Below are positions 1-20,779 of a stretch of DNA of 64,000 bases, in pieces. Location of the stretch: assembly GCA_034190875.2 (NCBI GenBank), contig CM067355.1, positions 35,535,751 to 35,599,750 on the forward strand. The letters run 5' to 3'. The notes below the pieces were generated by a model, which searched no databases, was not told where the DNA came from, and saw only the letters and a list, made by a program, of their open reading frames with translations. Numbering within the stretch: position 1 is the first letter of the stretch; each line of letters opens with the position of its first letter. The position numbers were made by a program, and so were the translations under genes. Source of the DNA: Urechis unicinctus (taxonomy: Eukaryota; Annelida; Polychaeta; Xenopneusta; Urechidae).

Positions 1-1294
<1,294 letters not shown>

Positions 1295-1575
1295 CCATCC
1301 TTAGCATCAGAACGAGTGACGTCATCACTCTAGTTAAATGTAAATGTTTCCGAGGTCGACCCGAGGCTCCATGGCGCACGTGGTCGCCCCCCAGAGGGCG
1401 CTGCTGGATGGAGAAGAGCAGTAACCGCCTGATACAATGGCGCCACCTCCCGAGTAGACTAACAAACGGCAAGTGGATATTCTGGTAACACGAACAGCTT
1501 TAATAGTCAAATGGCACGATGAGAAAGAACGAGCTCGTTCGGGGCAACTCCTACATTCCACGAGAGATGCGGAAA

Positions 1576-2360
1576 AGCACATGGGTAGGACCTGACAAAT
1601 GAAGCAGGAGGTGGCTGCTGTATAACTAGAACCCAGCTGTATCACTAGGGTACAGTTGTATCACTTGATAACAGCTGCATTACTAACAGTACATGGGTAG
1701 GACCTAACAAATGAAGCAGGAGGTGGCTGCTGTATAACTAGAACCCAGCTGCATCACTAGGGTACAGCTGTATCACTTGATAACAGCTGCATTACTAATT
1801 GCATATGGGTAGGACCTGACAAATGAAGCAGGAGGTGGCTGCTGTAAAACAAGAACCCAGCTGTATCACTAGAATACAGCTGTATCACTTGATAACAGCT
1901 GCATTACTAACTGTACATGGGTAGGACCTGACAAATGAAGCAGGAGGTGGATGCTGTATAACTAGATAACAGCTTTATCACTAGGGTGCTGCTGTATCAC
2001 TTGATAACAGCTGCATTACTAATTGCATATGGGTAGGACCTGACAAATGAAGCAGGAGGTGGATGCTGTATAACTAGATAACAGCTTTATCACTAGGGTG
2101 CTGCTGTATCACTTGATAACAGCTGCATTACTAATTGCATATGGGTAGGACCTGACAAATGAAGCAGGAGGTGGATGCTGTATAACTAGATAACAGCTGT
2201 ATCACTAGGGTACAGCTGTATCACTTGATAACAGCTGGATTACTAACTGCATATGGGTAGGACCTGACAAATGAAGCAGGAGGTGGCTGCTGTATAACTA
2301 GAACCCAGCTGTATCACAAGGGTGCAGTTGTATCACTTGATAACAACTGGATTACTAACG
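1576..2360. repeat. 112-bp minisatellite, about 7 copies
   Basis: The anchor GGGTAGGACCT recurs at 1583, 1695, 1807, 1919, 2031, 2143 and 2255, exactly 112 bp apart each time. Each unit also carries GAAGCAGGAGGTGG and several CAGCTG E-box-like hexamers. The array then passes into a degenerate 20-30 bp pattern (GTATCACTAGCGTTCAGCT) to about 2730. Confidence 0.95.
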
Positions 2361-2946
2361 AATACCTGTATCACTAGCGTTCAGCTGTGTCGCTTGCGTA
2401 CACCTGTATTATCAACGAACAGCTGTATCACTTGATAACAGCTGCATTACTAACGAGCAGCTGTATCACTAGCGTTCAGCTGTATCACTAGAGTATATCC
2501 GTAAAACTAGCGTTCAGTTGTATCACAGGAGTATATATGTATATATATATATATATATCACTGCCGTACAGCTGTATCACTGGAGTATATATGTATCACT
2601 AGCGTACATCTGTATCGCTGGAGATTATCTGTATCAATGGCGTTCAGCTGTATCACTGGATAATATCTCTATCACTAGCATACAGCTGTATCACTGGAGT
2701 TTATATGTATCACTAACAGTTGTATCGGTAAAGGGGATGTAGTAGAGTTATACCGGTACAGGGGAAGGGGTGGATGTATATATATTCGGTAAGCTGTAGA
2801 CATAATACATGGTATGAAGAAGATATAGAATAGCGTCGGGGGTGGATATATTATACAGAATACAGTTTCAGGCATCCCTAAATCAAAACACCGCCTCTTC
2901 ATAAAGACACTGCCTTTGTACACCGTGTAGAAATAATACTCATTGG

Positions 2947-2952
2947 TTTATT
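2947..2952 (-). terminator. Candidate poly(A) signal for the ankyrin gene
   Basis: AATAAA on the minus strand, just beyond the 78-bp minisatellite and downstream of the ankyrin-gene stop codon at 3988. No nearer AATAAA was seen, so the minisatellite may lie in the 3' UTR. This is inference from position only. Confidence 0.3.
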
Positions 2953-2974
2953 CTTAGAGTTAAACATACATGAA

Positions 2975-3880
2975 TCACAACAGCAGGACGTGGTGGAGGT
3001 CGGATATGTAGGAACGACGTCTTAGCGTTAGCATTCACTATAACCACATGAATCATAACAGCAGGACGTGGTGGAGGTCGGATATGTAGGAACGACGTCT
3101 TAGCGTTAGCATTCACTATAACCACATGAATCATAACAACAGGACGTGGTGGAGGTCGGATATGTAGGAACGACGTCTTAGCGTTAGCATTCACTATAAC
3201 CACATGAATCATAACAGCAGGACGTGGTGGAGGTCGGATATGTAGGAACGACGTCTTAGCGTTAGCATTCACTATAACCACATGAATCATAACAACAGGA
3301 CGTGGTGGAGGTCGGATATGTAGGAACGACGTCTTAGCGTTAGCATTCACTATAACCACATGAATCATAACAACAGGACGTGGTGGAGGTCGGATATGTA
3401 GGAACGACGTCTTAGCGTTAGCATTCACTATAACCACATGAATCATAACAACAGGACGTGGTGGAGGTCGGATATGTAGGAACGACGTCTTAGCGTTAGC
3501 ATTCACTATAACCACATGAATCATAACAACAGGACGTGGTGGAGGTCGGATATGTAGGAACGACGTCTTAGCGTTAGCATTCACTATAACCACATGAATC
3601 ATAACAACAGGACGTGGTGGAGGTCGGATATGTAGGAACGACGTCTTAGCGTTAGCATTCACTATAACCACATGAATCATAACAACAGGACGTGGTGGAG
3701 GTCGGATATGTAGGAACGACGTCTTAGCGTTAGCATTCACTATAACCACATGAATCATAACAACAGGACGTGGTGGAGGTCGGATATGTAGGAACGACGT
3801 CTTAGCGTTAGCATTCACAATAACCACATGAATCATAACAACAGGACGTGGTGGAGGTCGGATATGTAGGAACGACGTCC
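2975..3880. repeat. 78-bp minisatellite, about 11.5 nearly identical copies
   Basis: The unit runs from CATGAATCATAACA through GGACGTGGTGGAGG to CGTTAGCATTCACTATAACC and is 78 bp, 26 codons. Because 78 is a multiple of three, the minus strand stays open for about 298 codons (2940-3836). Copies differ mainly at one GCAG/ACAG position, so homogenisation is recent or ongoing. It lies just downstream of the terminal exon of the ankyrin gene. I call it a repeat and not a protein gene. Confidence 0.95.
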
Positions 3881-3987
3881 AATGGTGTATCGACTGTCAT
3901 CTCACTACTACAGACCAGCGCTGGAGCATCTTCACATTGTCACTATCGTTGGACACTGTGCAGCACCTCACGGTGGGTTTCTATCGG

Positions 3988-9723
<5,736 letters not shown>

Positions 9724-9729
9724 CTACAC

Positions 9730-10012
9730 AACAACATCAACAGATACTCCCTATCGTAAACAGCAAATACAACTTCTATTCTTCTACTTAGAATTTGATC
9801 GTTCAAACTTCCTCTGAGGGATGGATATATGCGAGGACTAGTTTTCGCTTTTATATAGAACGTCTACGTATGGTAACTCGATCAATTAATCATACAACTT
9901 ACAAAATAAATATGGAGGTGTTTTCAGTGTTAAGTAATGAGGTTATTCGGTGTACAGTTAGTGCTGCATTAGTTGAACTGGTTTTATTTTTATTTGAGAG
10001 CCAAGAACTAGA

Positions 10013-10108
<96 letters not shown>

Positions 10109-10168
10109 ATATATTCATATATATATTTATATATATCTATATATAATGTATATATATATATTGATATA

Positions 10169-10202
<34 letters not shown>

Positions 10203-10219
10203 CATATATATATCTATAT

Positions 10220-10252
<33 letters not shown>

Positions 10253-11590
10253 CTATATATATAGTCTCTATATATATATATATATCTCTCTATATATATA
10301 TATATATATATATCTATATGTATGCATATTTGCATTAATGTATGTTTGCAGTTTTTTGGCCCGAATTAAGCGTGAAATTGTACATTTATAAATGTAAAAT
10401 TACCATCTACATTTTATTTGTGTCAAATTTTGATGATGCCTAAAGTAAAATATCATTTTTCTTCTGATGTGATTCAATAAGGATTACTCTGTCTTGTTAG
10501 AAGATTCGAGCCACTTTTGCACTTCAAATGCCCCAAATGGCTCAATTATACTCGCCTGCTTTCGTTAAGTTTTTAGTCCAATTATGGACGAAACATAAAC
10601 AGCAAGCTATGGTATAATGTGAACTTATACCAATTATGGTACATAAATGCAGGGTAGCTAGGGACGAGATAACTCTATCTCTAACTACATATATAAATGT
10701 GAACTTATCTCATCCCATACATATGAATCGCAGGGTCTCTCTAACTCGGGAGAGATAACTCTTGGCATCATCTCATCAACATATCAACACAGTAGTATTA
10801 TCTTATAGAACCGCATGTCTGATTACAAAAAGGCATTATTATACAAGATTAATTTATTTCCAGATAAATACGCTATTATTCGAGACCACAAATTAGTAAA
10901 GAACTTGACATGCTCCTCCATCAATAAAGAAGTTGATACGGATTAAATAGTGTTGACCTGTGTTACGGATCGATATTCAGTTTATTCAAGTGAAACTCGC
11001 TAAGACCACTTGACCCAGCAATCACTTCAACGTGCAGGGTCTCCTTTCCCGGTCAGAGGATGGATTACCCATATTGACCACATACGCTCTAAATGATGAT
11101 AGTGGCAAAAATTTGAAAAAAAATATAAAAATTTGGTTTATGGTGTAAAAAATCTATGATAGTGGCAAAAATTGAAAAAAATATTAAAAATTGACAATGG
11201 TTATGGTGAGAACAAAAAAGTTAACAAACAAACAAACGACGCTGATCAAGAAAAACATGAAAGCAATTCGCTACCTGAATGATCATAAACGCCAAACACA
11301 CCAATTCCACTGTGACGATGCATCTTGGTCAAACGATCATGAACAGTGTACTCTGTGCAGTGTACCGTGACATTTAAATGCCATTTGATAGTTGTAGCAA
11401 GCCCCGCCCAAGTAGGCGGGGTATATCGTGATGACCCGCCTCTTATATGATGACGTAACATGCGGTTATCTTGCTGCTGATGACTAATCCGGTATTGGTG
11501 ACCTTTCGCATGACCCCGGCAGCTTGACAAACTCTGGACAAATGGTAGGTCAATCAATATAAGCATCATGCGATGGTAAGTGCAGCCTTT
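9730..11590. other. Region without a supported gene; (TA)n at 10016-10320
   Basis: The 10016-10320 block is interrupted TA microsatellite. A ~61-bp duplication with GATAGTGGCAAAAATT lies at about 11100-11200. The first exon or exons of the minus-strand ankyrin gene should lie upstream (higher coordinates), but no exon with matching phase and domain was found here. Confidence 0.5.
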
Positions 11591-11603
11591 GCCAGGTGAT
11601 GAC

Positions 11604-11849
11604 ATGAGCACTACAGGTGGAGAAACGGGCTTGACAGGGGGGAACAGGTGCTTGACAAGTGAAGAGAGGCGCATGGCGAACGGAGACAGGTGTTTTGTGA
11701 TACCTATGGCGTTAATCGAGGGAGACGAGGTGACTGAGGGCTTACCTAGTTACGACCAGGTGATGAAAGCCAAGGCGGCTTCTGGAGTCGTGGTAGACAT
11801 CGACTCTCTGAACACATCCCCGTCACCCTGCGGCCATGGTTACATCTAA
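11604..11849 (+). CDS. Orphan exon-like ORF with LPSY motif
   Basis: An 81-residue plus-strand reading frame from ATG 11604 to TAA 11847-11849. Codon use looks coding and the middle reads GDEVTEGLPSYDQVMKAKAA. LPSY resembles the LPxY/PPxY motifs that bind WW domains in membrane-protein tails (family knowledge); there is no membrane segment in this piece. A possible acceptor (CCTTTGCCAG at about 11586-11595) would make it a terminal exon whose upstream exons I cannot see. It could also be a chance ORF. No function is assigned. Confidence 0.35.
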   Translation: MSTTGGETGLTGGNRCLTSEERRMANGDRCFVIPMALIEGDEVTEGLPSYDQVMKAKAASGVVVDIDSLNTSPSPCGHGYI

Positions 11850-12164
11850 TTTGGTCCCAATCATAACCACGGTTATATGTGAAGTTATAGCTGAATATAA
11901 CCATAGCAGAAGCTGGTTAATGACAAACTGTATAAATAACCTGAAACTGATCCCTCCGTGGCTACCTTTTGCAATTAAACCTGTCATTCCATGGTTATAT
12001 GTGGATAAGCGATGGTTATAAAGCTGTTCTCGCTTGATGAAAACGCTAAAAGCTGTTATGCTGTGGTTTTATAACTCAAATTCAATCGTTCATTTCGGGT
12101 TTGATTATTGCCTTCATTATATGAAATGGTTCAGAGAGTCAGAGGTCAAGATGACAGACAAATG

Positions 12165-12375
12165 TTATCATTTCCTCAATGCGACACGGTGCTAGATAAC
12201 AATGTCGCTGTTACAAAACACGCATTCTATCATTTCCTCAATGCGACACGATGCTAGATAACAATGTCGCTGTTACAAAACACGCATTCTATCATTTCCT
12301 CAATGCGACACGATGCTAGATAACAATGTCGCTGTTACTAAACACGCATTCTATCATTTCCTCAATGCGACACGA
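12165..12375. repeat. About 61-bp tandem repeat, 3.4 copies
   Basis: TATCATTTCCTCAATGCGAC followed by GCTAGATAACAATGTCGCTG repeats almost identically four times. Confidence 0.9.
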
Positions 12376-13164
12376 TGGCTCGGGAATATTGCGGTGATAT
12401 TTGCTTTCATACCTCTGAAAATGAACAGTGTTATCATATATCAATGTATAAAATACAGGTATATAAGGGTGCAGTGCATAACTATCAGCGTCTGCTTATT
12501 TATGTAATATTTGATTTTAATGAAGACGATAATTTTTTCTGTATTGTTTTGTTTAATGCTACGGATGATACCTCCAATTGAACGTTTTGTGGATAATAGT
12601 CCCTTTATATCTCGCTTGTTCAACAAATACTACATTTAAGCTGCCTACAGAAAGGCAAAATCTGTCTTGTTCATGTTAAGAGATAAGCTGGTTATTGTAA
12701 AACACTCAATTTCATTTCTTGCAATTTTCATCAGATGTAGTATATTTTACTGGTAAATCAATAAGTTGGCATTTTTTGCTACTACTACAGGTGAAAGTAT
12801 CCCTGCGGAAGACCATGTCGACTACTGAACATTCCAACCATGTGTTAGAGATTATTATGTTACTATTGGTGATATGTATTGATCTGTGGTCGCCGTTATA
12901 ACTTTTTGCTTAGGGATCTGACTGCCACAAAATTGTTTGGCGCTAACTATCTGAACAAAACCATTTCGTTTCTCTGGTGACATAATCGCTTCTATTGTTG
13001 CTTGACATAAGGGCATCTATCGTTTCCATAGTAACAATAGCGAACAAACATATTTCACTTGTATGCCGTTGTTTACATCGTTAGTATAGTATAAAAGTGC
13101 ATCTACAGTTGTTACTAAGTTAACAATGTTGACTTCAGCCAGAACTTTTCCTAGACAAAGAATC

Positions 13165-13745
13165 GGTCGGACGGGAAAAGCTGCCGTCGGGATGGTTGGT
13201 GGGACAGGAAAAGATAATGTCGGGATGGTGAGTCAGACAGGAAAAGATGCCGTCGGGATGGTTGATGCTCTCTGTGTATTTTATAAGCAACTAAGCTGTC
13301 CAGTAAATCACTATATCCAGAAGATTTGATTCAAACTTATTCGCGCATTACTGCATTTTATGTAGCTCCTAATGACGTCATCACAGGTGATGATCACCAC
13401 TACTCATAATTGATATTTACCTGTAATGATCGCAATCTCTGACGCGCCCACCTACAATAAACATTACATCTGACGCACCCATTGATGATTGATCTCCTAG
13501 ACAATGAATCAGTCGGACGGGAAAAGATATCATCTGGATGGTTGATTTAATGGGGAAAGATGTCATCGGGATGGTTGGTCGTTCAGGAAAAGATACCATC
13601 GGAATGGTTGATGGGGCGGGAAAAGATGCCGTCGGGATGGCTGGTGGGACGGGAAAAGATGCCGACGGGATGGTTGGCTGGACGGGAAAAGATGCCGTCG
13701 GGATAGTTGATTTGATGGGAAAAGATGTCGTGGGGATGGTTAAAT
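13165..13745. repeat. Two blocks of a 33-bp repeat (GGAAAAGATGCCGTCGGGATG)
   Basis: The unit GACGGGAAAAGATGCCGTCG plus GGATGGTTGGT is present about three times at 13165-13265 and about seven times at 13505-13745, with about 240 bp of unrelated sequence between. It is in frame as GKDAVGMVGGT, but start and stop context and isolation argue against a gene. Confidence 0.85.
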
Positions 13746-13904
13746 TGAGAAGATTTGAATGAAACTTATTCGGGCATTAGATGCCGTAAAAAATGGATAA
13801 TTCTCAATACCGTCATCACAAAATGATGGGAATGATACATAATCTAACGCGGGATAATGATAATACACCACCATTGATCTTTAAAGATGTACGTGGATTA
13901 ATGG

Positions 13905-15205
13905 TGATAACAACTACTTCGTGATGATAAACACTACCTCTACACGAAAACGCGCCTATTGATGATAAACACTACCTCTAACGCTATTGATATAAACACT
14001 ACCTCTAATTTGATGATAAACACTACCTCTTACACACCCTATTGATGATAAACACTACCTCTAACGCGCCTATTGATGATAAACACTACCTCTAACGATA
14101 AACACTACCTCTAACAACGCCTATTGATGATAAACACTACCTCTAACGCGCCTATTGACGATAAACACTACCTCTTACGCGCCCATTGACGATAAACACT
14201 ACCTCTATACGCGCCCATTGACGATAAACACTACCTCTATATCGCGATAAAACACTACCTCTGCCTATGATGATAAACACTACCTCTATAATTGATGATA
14301 AACACTACCTCTAACGCGCCTATTGATGATAAACACTATGATTGATGATAAACACTACCTCTAACGATTGATGATAAACACTACCTCTATAGCGCCTATT
14401 GATGATGAACACTATCTATACGCCTATTGATGATAAATACCTCTACTACATTGATGATATACCTCTAACTCGCGGCCATTGATGAAGCGCCTATTGAATG
14501 ATAAACACTACCTCTAACGCATTGATGATAAACACTACCTCTAACCCGCGCCTATTGATGATAAACAATACCTCTAACGCGCCCCATTGATGATAAACAC
14601 TACCTCTAACGCGCCTATTGATGATACACTACCTCTCTACGCGCCTATTGATGATAAACACTACCTCTAACGCGCTATTGATGATAAACAATACCTCTAA
14701 CGCGCCTATTGATGATAAACACTACCTCTTACGCGCCTATTGATGATAAACACTACCTCTTACGCGCCCATTGACGATAAACACTACCTCTAACGCCGGA
14801 TAAACACTACCTCTAACGCGCCTATTGACGATAAACACTACCTCTAATGCGCCTATTGATGATAAACGCCCTATTGATGATAAACACTACCTCTAACGCG
14901 CCTATTGATGATAAACAATACCTCTAACGCGCCTATTGATGATAAACACTACCTCTAACGCGCCTATTGATGATAAACACTACCTCTAACGCGCCCATTG
15001 ATGATAAACACTACCTCTAACGCGCCTATTGATGATAAACACTACCTCTAACGCGCCTATTGATGATAAACACTACCTCTATATCGCCTATTGATGATAA
15101 ACACTATCTATAAACGCGCATATTGATGATAGACGCTACCTCTATAGCGCCTATTGATGATAAACACTACCTCTATAGCGCCTAGTGATGATGAACACTA
15201 TACCT
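13905..15205. repeat. Large 31-bp minisatellite, roughly 40 copies
   Basis: The consensus contains CGCGCCTATTGATGATAAAC and ACTACCTCTAA. It occupies about 1.3 kb with many small indels between units, unlike the homogeneous 78-bp array. Related 50-60 bp degenerate repeats with AGTTAACA and AGAGCAGA follow to about 15610. Confidence 0.92.
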
Positions 15206-15699
15206 CTTAGATAGAACAGAGTATAAGAGTTAGAGTTAAGCTGACAGGGTGTGTCAGGGTGCCGGATGGAGCAGAGGAGAATAAGTGTTTAGTTAACCGC
15301 GTAAGTCTGCGCGCCGGATAGAGCTGAGGAGAATCAGTGTTCAGTTAACATTGTATGCCAGTGCGCAAGATAGAGCAGAAGAGAATTAGTGTTTATTTAA
15401 CATTGCAAATGACCGCGTCATATAGAGCAGAGTATAATTTGTGTCCAGTTAACAGTGCACCGCATCAGATATAGTAGAGGAGACTTAGGATTTAGTTAAC
15501 GGTTTACACGTATGATCCAACAGAGAAGGTGTTGTGTTTAGTTAATTGTGTAGATAAACGCGCCAGATGGAGCACAGAAGACCTGTGTTTAGTTACCAGT
15601 GAAGATCTATTCCCAAGATGGAGCACAGGAAAACTAACAAAACGAGTATATATGGATAAGCACGATACTGTACTAGTTATAGGAGTATCTCGTCTTAAC

Positions 15700-16975
15700 G
15701 AACTACGGTTCTAATGTGAGACTCGTCCCCAAATCGTAGAGCATAACGGATCAGACATAACGTTATGACGATTGTTTACGTCTTTCATCTTGGAGCAATG
15801 TTAAACGAGAGGCACACATCTGTTGGTGCTGGTGTAGAGTCCCGACCAGTCTCAAACAATTGCTTTAGACGTCTTTGAGGTTTTGGCATGTCATTAAATC
15901 CATTTTTACGCAGCTTTTACAAACTCAGTTATTGGTGGATATGGTTGATCATTGAAGGACCCCCCGTCATGTTACTGACATCGTGTACAGGTGACATTAT
16001 GTCAGTCATAGCACCATTACTAGACGATAAATGTCGTAGACATCTATAATGGGAGTGTTTCAGGCTTAAAATCAAGATTTCTGTTAATTCAATCTTATTT
16101 ACGAATCTGCACGTCATCTCTTCTTTAATCATATATATGTTGAAAACTTGATAATGGTTAAAACAATTTTACCTGTACCTAGTTCAAACAGTAATGCCAG
16201 CTGAATATTTCAACAACTACCGGAGACGACCACATTTTCAGCGCTCATTTGCACACGCCTCATCACGGAGCCCCACCTATCGGAAACAGTCTGGTTAAAA
16301 CCCAAGTTTGGTTTCGTTTTCGTATCAGTTCCCTGTTATAGTTTCGCCAGACGCCTCACATGGTTCAGTAACGTAATCCCACAACAGCGCTGTGAAATCC
16401 TGTCTTACACACGGTAAGTATTATGCTTTGCTTTCTGTCAATGTTGTGGTGAATGACCGAGCTGTGTAGGGGGGACTAAGTTCAGTTGCTGGCTGAATGT
16501 AAGATGGTAGATAAAGCTGAATTATGGTGTGTTGCCAGCCGACCAAAGGTTATATGGCTGCATAGCCACATGACGTCAGTTCAATACACCGTTTATGAGT
16601 GATTGCCATGAATAGTCTACGGGGCAAAACCACTCGCTGTTTTCGCTCTGGTTTCGATCGTAGGTCATAGGTCACGGTAACTACGATGTCTTCTATGGCC
16701 TCTTGCGTGCTCTCAACCCGGCGTGCTGGGCAACCAGCCAACCTCGAGCTCCTGGTTTAGACGTGGAATCAATGCATGACAATGTTTTTACATCATAATT
16801 GGTATACCACATATCATGACACTCCTTCATACCCTTCACTGCTTCCCCAATGCGAAGAGATGAATCTTCCCATGGTGATGGCAAGCATTCAATTCTATGC
16901 ACTTTAAGCAAGCGTAATAATGTAGGCATGAGGTTGGGAAAACACAAAAGACGTTAAACCACATGTACTTCTGGT
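15700..16975. other. Non-coding stretch, possible decayed mobile element
   Basis: No supported exon. A minus-strand segment at about 16550-16740 has a protein-like frame (EAIEDIVVTVTYDLRSKPER) and another overlapping frame at 16693-16947, with no domain recognised. The end of the block, AAAAGACGTTAAACC at about 16943-16957 followed by TA repeat, resembles the 3' tail of the SINE at 29.5 kb, so this may be a SINE or transposon remnant. Confidence 0.3.
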
Positions 16976-16977
16976 GG

Positions 16978-17580
<603 letters not shown>

Positions 17581-17981
17581 CGTTTTCTCTGTCTATCTGG
17601 TCGCTTAGACCGTATCATGTTACTCACTTTGGGGACTCATGCTGAACTGGAAATTGTTAGGTGAAATGTTAAAGAGATCACCGACAGGAAACAATAATAG
17701 TTTGATTCCATGACGTTACAAATTATCAAGTGACATAATTAACCTTATCTATGATTTCAATCACAAATTGGCAGTAGCCCCGTCATTAAAAAACATAATT
17801 TCAATCAATGGTAGTTTTTTACTATTGCTTTCATTGTTTTTCACTGGCGTGGCTTTAGGATTTGAGGGCATTAAAGTCGTTGACATTGAGGCGTCCTCAT
17901 CACAACTTGTCAGTAGAAGCATTGCATCAACTCATACCTGGCCCATTGATTGGCTTCCAGCACTGATATACAAAACGTATC

Positions 17982-20012
17982 ATGGCCTCTGAAATCGAAG
18001 TCAACTGGCGCATTGGAAAGACTCTCCATCAGAGACTTCAGTATATCCTGGAGGGACAGCGTTCCACGGACGTGAACTTCATCGTGGGAGCCAAGGGCAA
18101 CCAGAAGAGGATGCGGGCCAACAGGTTCATGCTGAGCTGCGGGTCTCAGGTGTTTGAGGCAATGTTCCAGGAGGCATCCGAGGACCAGGTGCTGGTAGTG
18201 GATGACGTGGACCCGGAGACATTCATGGAGATTCTTAAGTGAGCAAATTTTGCACATCTGCACTACTGAGTTTAGAATATTGCCTGTCAGATATAACACA
18301 TCTCTATGACTACACTATGGATTATTATGTTGCCAAGAATACAATGTTGTTAATCACAACTCAAGTGGGCGATTTTTGAGGCTTGTTCAATTAGTTGTAT
18401 TTCTGCCCACAGGTTCTTGTTTTCGTTCTGTACTTTGTTCTGTTACATGTATTTCTGCCCACAGGTTCCTGTTTATTTCTGCCCTGGTACATATATTTCT
18501 GCCATCAGAGTTGTGTGTTGTGTTCCTGTTCTTGGATCTATTATATGTGCTACCTATTCCTGTTTTATTCCTGCCGTTTTATCTGTTTTATTCTTGTTAT
18601 TCATGTCACATGTATTTCTGTCACGAGATTCCTGCTTTATTCCAGTTCTTGGTTTTCATACATGTATTTCTACTTGCAGGCTCCTGCTTTCTTTCCGTTC
18701 TTTGTTCAGTTACATGAGTTTCTCCTGTTTTTCATTCTTGTTTTTTTATCTGTTTTATTCCCGTTCTTTAATCCGTTCCATATATATCATGGCAACAGGA
18801 TCCTGTAGTATCCATGCTTCTTGATCTGTTACGTTTATTTCTGCCTGAGGGTCCCTGTTGTATTCCAGTTATTTGATCTATTACATGTATTTCTGTCAAC
18901 TTGTCCCTGTTTTATATTCACGTGCTTTGACCTGTTACATGTATTGCCGTATACAGCATTCCACGATCAGAGGAGATAACGTGCTCTACATTCTGAAGGC
19001 AGCCAAGAAGTTTGACATGTGCCAACTAATCGAGAAATGCTTCAGCTTCTGCAAGGAATCTATGGGCCTAAAGACCGTCTGTGGTATATTGAGCAGCAGC
19101 TTGGTGCTCGACGAACACGACCTCACAGACAACTGTATGACGTTCATCAGAAACACCACTGAAGCTGTCCTCGAATCTAAGTCGTTTACTTCGCTGTCAG
19201 CAACTGCCCTGATGAGGATTGTGGAGGATGGATCAATGGCATGTGATTCTGAGTTACAAGTGTACCAGGCTTGTATGAGATGGGCTGAGGCCGAGTGTGG
19301 ACGCCATGGGCTGCCTGTCACAGATGGAAACAAGCGTCATGTCCTCGGTGCTGTTCTCTACCAAATACGATTCTATCAGCTGAGCGCCGCAAAATTCTCC
19401 CATTTGACGAGACACTCTGCATTGCTTAATGCCGAAGAAAAAGTAGAAATTTACGATATGATCGCAGAGAGAGATCATGATGTGATTCATCGTGGTTCAT
19501 ACAGGTTCAATACAACCGCACGACGAGGCCCAAACATAACTAAATCGCAGCTTACTATGGCACGTTTCAGGGATGTAGGAGGGCCAAGATGGGTTTGTGA
19601 TGGCGCGAGTGATGCCATTGATTTCTGCAGTAACAAGCCTTTGCTGGTGATAGGTGCTGGTCTATACGGGGGTGAGGAGGCGGGAACTCACAATATCCAC
19701 ATGCAGCTTCTGAACGACAAGAACAAAGTTCTGGCGGACACTGGGAATATTACCATGACCTCAGATGGAACCAATACACCCATCCCGGTCCTGTTTCCCA
19801 CACCTTGTCAGGTAGATGCTTACCGGACGTACTGCATTAAAGCAACCATAAAATGCGGTCCTGCCTACTACGGGACTCAGGGCAAGGTCAGAGTGACCAG
19901 TGACAAGTGTACACTCAGCTTCTTCAACTCTAGACACAGTAACAGTAGTAATTACTATGTTACCAATGTTAAGCAGGGCCAAATAGCTACAATTGTCGTC
20001 TCACTCCTTTGA
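17982..20012 (+). CDS. BTB-BACK-PHR protein (BTBD1/2/3/6 class)
   Basis: Exon 1 is 17982-18238 and starts at the ATG of MASEIEVNWRIGKTL. It encodes most of a BTB domain (STDVNFIVG, NRFMLSCGSQVFEAMF, DVDPETFMEIL). The distal exon, about 18957-20012, encodes the end of BTB (GDNVLYILKAAKKFDMCQL), a BACK domain (LMRIVEDGSMACDSELQVY, AVLYQIRFYQLSA) and a C-terminal PHR domain (FRDVGGPRWVCDG, LVIGAGLYGG, GPAYYGTQGKV). Proteins of this class act as CUL3 substrate adaptors in the cytoplasm (family knowledge). The visible donor (CTTAA/gtgagc) and acceptor (tatacag/CATTCC) do not join in frame. About 5-6 BTB residues (usually of the form YxYTD) are also missing, so a microexon in the repeat-filled intron is likely. 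The neighbouring Sp gene is convergent. Confidence 0.85.
18395..18955 (+). repeat. Degenerate intronic repeat resembling the 3' splice site
   Basis: The intron holds about eight diverged units with TTACATGTATTTCTGCC, a terminal AG, then a CTCCTG- or TTCCTG-like start. The last unit is the genuine acceptor region, CTGTTACATGTATTGCCG then ATACAG. Several units keep a pyrimidine tract plus AG and could act as decoy acceptors. Confidence 0.7.
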
Positions 20013-20126
20013 TGATATGCTTCACTTAACCATGGGACCTAATAAGTTTATCATTATGTTATGTCCTTACTGTCGCTGGAAAATATACCGCATCAACCGA
20101 ATATTTCAAAATCCGCGATTCTAACT

Positions 20127-20138
20127 TAGATACCTATG

Positions 20139-20170
<32 letters not shown>

Positions 20171-20770
20171 TGTATGTATGTATGTATGTATGTATGTATG
20201 TATGTATGTATGTATGTATGTATGTATGTATGTATGTATGTATGTATGTATGTATGTATGTATGTATGTATGTATGTATGTATGTATGTATGTATGTATG
20301 TATGTATGTATGTATGTATGTATGTATGTATGTATGTATGTATGTATGTATGTATGTATGTATGTATGTATGTATGTATGTCTGTATGTATGTATGTATG
20401 TATGTATGTATGTATGTCTGTATGTATGTATGTATGTATGTATGTATGTATGTATGTATGTATGTATGTATGTCTGTATGTATGTATGTATGTATGTATG
20501 TATGTATGTATGTATGTATGTATGTATGTATGTCTTGTATGTATGTCTGTATGTATGTATGTATGTCTGTATGTATGTATGTGTATGTATGTATGTATGT
20601 ATGTATGTATGTATGTATGTATGTATGTATGTATGTATGTATGTATGAATGAATTTATGATGTATGTATGCATGTATGTGTGTATGTATTTATGTATGTA
20701 TTTATGTATGTTCTTGTGTGAATGCATGTATGTATGTATGTATGTTGTGTGTTTGTTGTGTGAATGTATG
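20127..20770. repeat. (TATG)n tetranucleotide microsatellite
   Basis: More than 120 TATG units, slightly interrupted (TCTG, TGTG) towards the right end. ORFs of 170-218 residues reading MYVC or THIH are artefacts of the period. Confidence 0.97.
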
Positions 20771-20779
20771 TATGTATCA

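Noticed and set aside
2940-3836. 298-residue minus-strand ORF with 26-residue repeats
   Set aside because: It is fully explained by the 78-bp period; no start context, domain or splice partner.
13900-15205. Possible CRISPR-like array because of regular repeats
   Set aside because: Repeats are contiguous without unique spacers and the genome is an animal's; this is a minisatellite.
16550-16947. Minus-strand frames suggesting a transposase or host exon
   Set aside because: Two different frames are open in succession, no domain is recognisable, and neither gives a convincing splice model.
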